NCBI GenBank assembly: GCA_902783445.1 | Contig: CACZQX010000145.1 | Coordinates: 1-5,613 of the forward strand | Reading direction: 5' to 3' | Length of the DNA: 5,613 nucleotides | Source of the DNA: an uncultured Lachnospiraceae bacterium | Lineage (GTDB): Bacteria; Bacillota; Clostridia; Lachnospirales; Lachnospiraceae | Shown here: positions 4,995-5,613 of the stretch, in pieces | Layout of the letters: each line of letters opens with the position of its first letter | Numbering within the stretch: position 1 is the first letter of the stretch | Position numbers and translations under genes: made by a program | The notes under the pieces: model-generated | Database searches by the model: none | Seen by the model: the letters and a program-made list of their open reading frames with translations, nothing else | What the model was told of the DNA's origin: nothing

Positions 4995-5613
4995 TAATTT
5001 GATTAAGGCCATGCAGGTTTTTGCTGAAAATGACAGCGTAACAATTGATAACAACGAGAAGGTTAGGGAAAAAGTCGAAACGGCCATTCAAAACCGAAGC
5101 TTGCTGAAAAAAAGCGTAAAAGCGGCGCCGGAAAGTAAAGAAGAAGCCGATCAGGTCCTTGATGAGGAAAGTGCCAATGCGCTTTTAAACGCCGAGTATC
5201 ATGGCGCTGATGACTGGGATTCCTGGGAAAGGGACGGTGATGAGTCTACACAAAAGCAATTGACTCCGGTGGAAGAAGCAGAGGAAGCGCAAGACTTTTA
5301 TGAAGAAGATTTTAGTCAAGCTCCCCCGATTCCTGATGCGGGATTTAATCCGGGAATAAATGCCCAGGAAGTTGAAGTTGTACCGGGTGTTGATTATGCG
5401 GCTGAGGCTACAAAAATCATTGATAATGCTTATGCTCAAGCGGATGAGATTTTGGCTCAGGCAAAAGCACAAGCCGAAGAAATCATAGCACAGGCTCATG
5501 AAGATGGTTATAACAGCGGTTTAAATGACGGCAAAGCGGAGCTTGATCTTTTAAAAGAGTCGGCAATGAACGAAATCGACGAAATGAGAGCGCGAGCCAA
5601 GGAAGAGATGGAG
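4987..5613 (+). CDS. fliH: Flagellar assembly protein FliH, regulator of the FliI export ATPase (3' partial)
   Basis: FliH dimers bind the export ATPase FliI and tether it to the export gate and C ring. The frame runs open to the window edge with 209 residues from the TTG start chosen here; the alternative ATG at 4978 adds three. The protein starts MSSNLIKA, resembling the SNLIK-type start of related FliH proteins. Residues about 15-135 are polar, acidic and probably disordered, with a WDSW pair at about 77-80. From about 140 an Ala/Glu-rich coiled coil follows (AQADEILAQAKAQAEEI). It leads into the FliH-type glycine repeat AHEDGYNSGLNDG (170-182), with A170, G174, G178 and G182 spaced by four. 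The ATPase-binding C-terminal domain is beyond the window. The gene overlaps fliG by 8 nt (17 nt with the ATG), indicating translational coupling. Confidence 0.88.
   Translation, partial: MSSNLIKAMQVFAENDSVTIDNNEKVREKVETAIQNRSLLKKSVKAAPESKEEADQVLDEESANALLNAEYHGADDWDSWERDGDESTQKQLTPVEEAEEAQDFYEEDFSQAPPIPDAGFNPGINAQEVEVVPGVDYAAEATKIIDNAYAQADEILAQAKAQAEEIIAQAHEDGYNSGLNDGKAELDLLKESAMNEIDEMRARAKEEME

Noticed and set aside
5185..5499. A 104-codon open frame on the minus strand
   Set aside because: It lies antisense within fliH, whose frame shows clear FliH coiled-coil and glycine-repeat features. The antisense product has no family resemblance. The other minus-strand frames over codY, fliF and fliG are likewise shadows.

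Overview
This window is a stretch of a Gram-positive (Firmicutes) chromosome. It carries the 3' part of codY followed by the start of the large fla/che motility operon: flgB, flgC, fliE, fliF, fliG and the 5' part of fliH. All genes are on the + strand. CodY is a Firmicutes-specific regulator, and codY-flgB-flgC-fliE-fliF-fliG-fliH is the order known from Bacillus subtilis. The low G+C sequence, strong purine-rich Shine-Dalgarno sites and protein style suggest a motile member of the Clostridia. A Lachnospiraceae-like anaerobe is my best guess, but it rests on general resemblance only.

Layout: codY (1-732, start outside the window) is followed by a 346-nt gene-free control region (733-1078). 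This region contains a near-consensus flagellar sigma factor (sigma-D/sigma-28) promoter (762-788), a strong intrinsic terminator (832-887), a pair of related dyad repeats (943-1004) and a strong vegetative promoter (TTGATA-17 nt-TATAAT, 1000-1028). The vegetative promoter lies about 45 nt ahead of flgB. After it come the rod genes flgB and flgC, the MS-ring/rod adaptor fliE, the MS-ring gene fliF, the rotor/switch gene fliG, and the export-ATPase regulator fliH, which overlaps the end of fliG and runs off the window. Spacing tightens along the operon, from 70 nt between flgC and fliE to 6 nt between fliF and fliG and an overlap at fliG/fliH. This fits one polycistronic transcript.

Together these genes build the inner part of the flagellar basal body. 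FliF forms the MS ring in the membrane, FliG sits on its cytoplasmic face and receives torque, FliE joins the MS ring to the proximal rod made of FlgB and FlgC, and FliH controls the FliI ATPase that feeds the export gate. CodY links expression of many genes, often including motility, to nutrient status.

The coding genes look orthodox. The most interesting part is the control region. A promoter for the late flagellar sigma factor sits directly upstream of an intrinsic terminator, so it should make a short RNA of about 90 nt with several GGA motifs, or feed the operon only when termination is overcome. This is a hypothesis from sequence alone.
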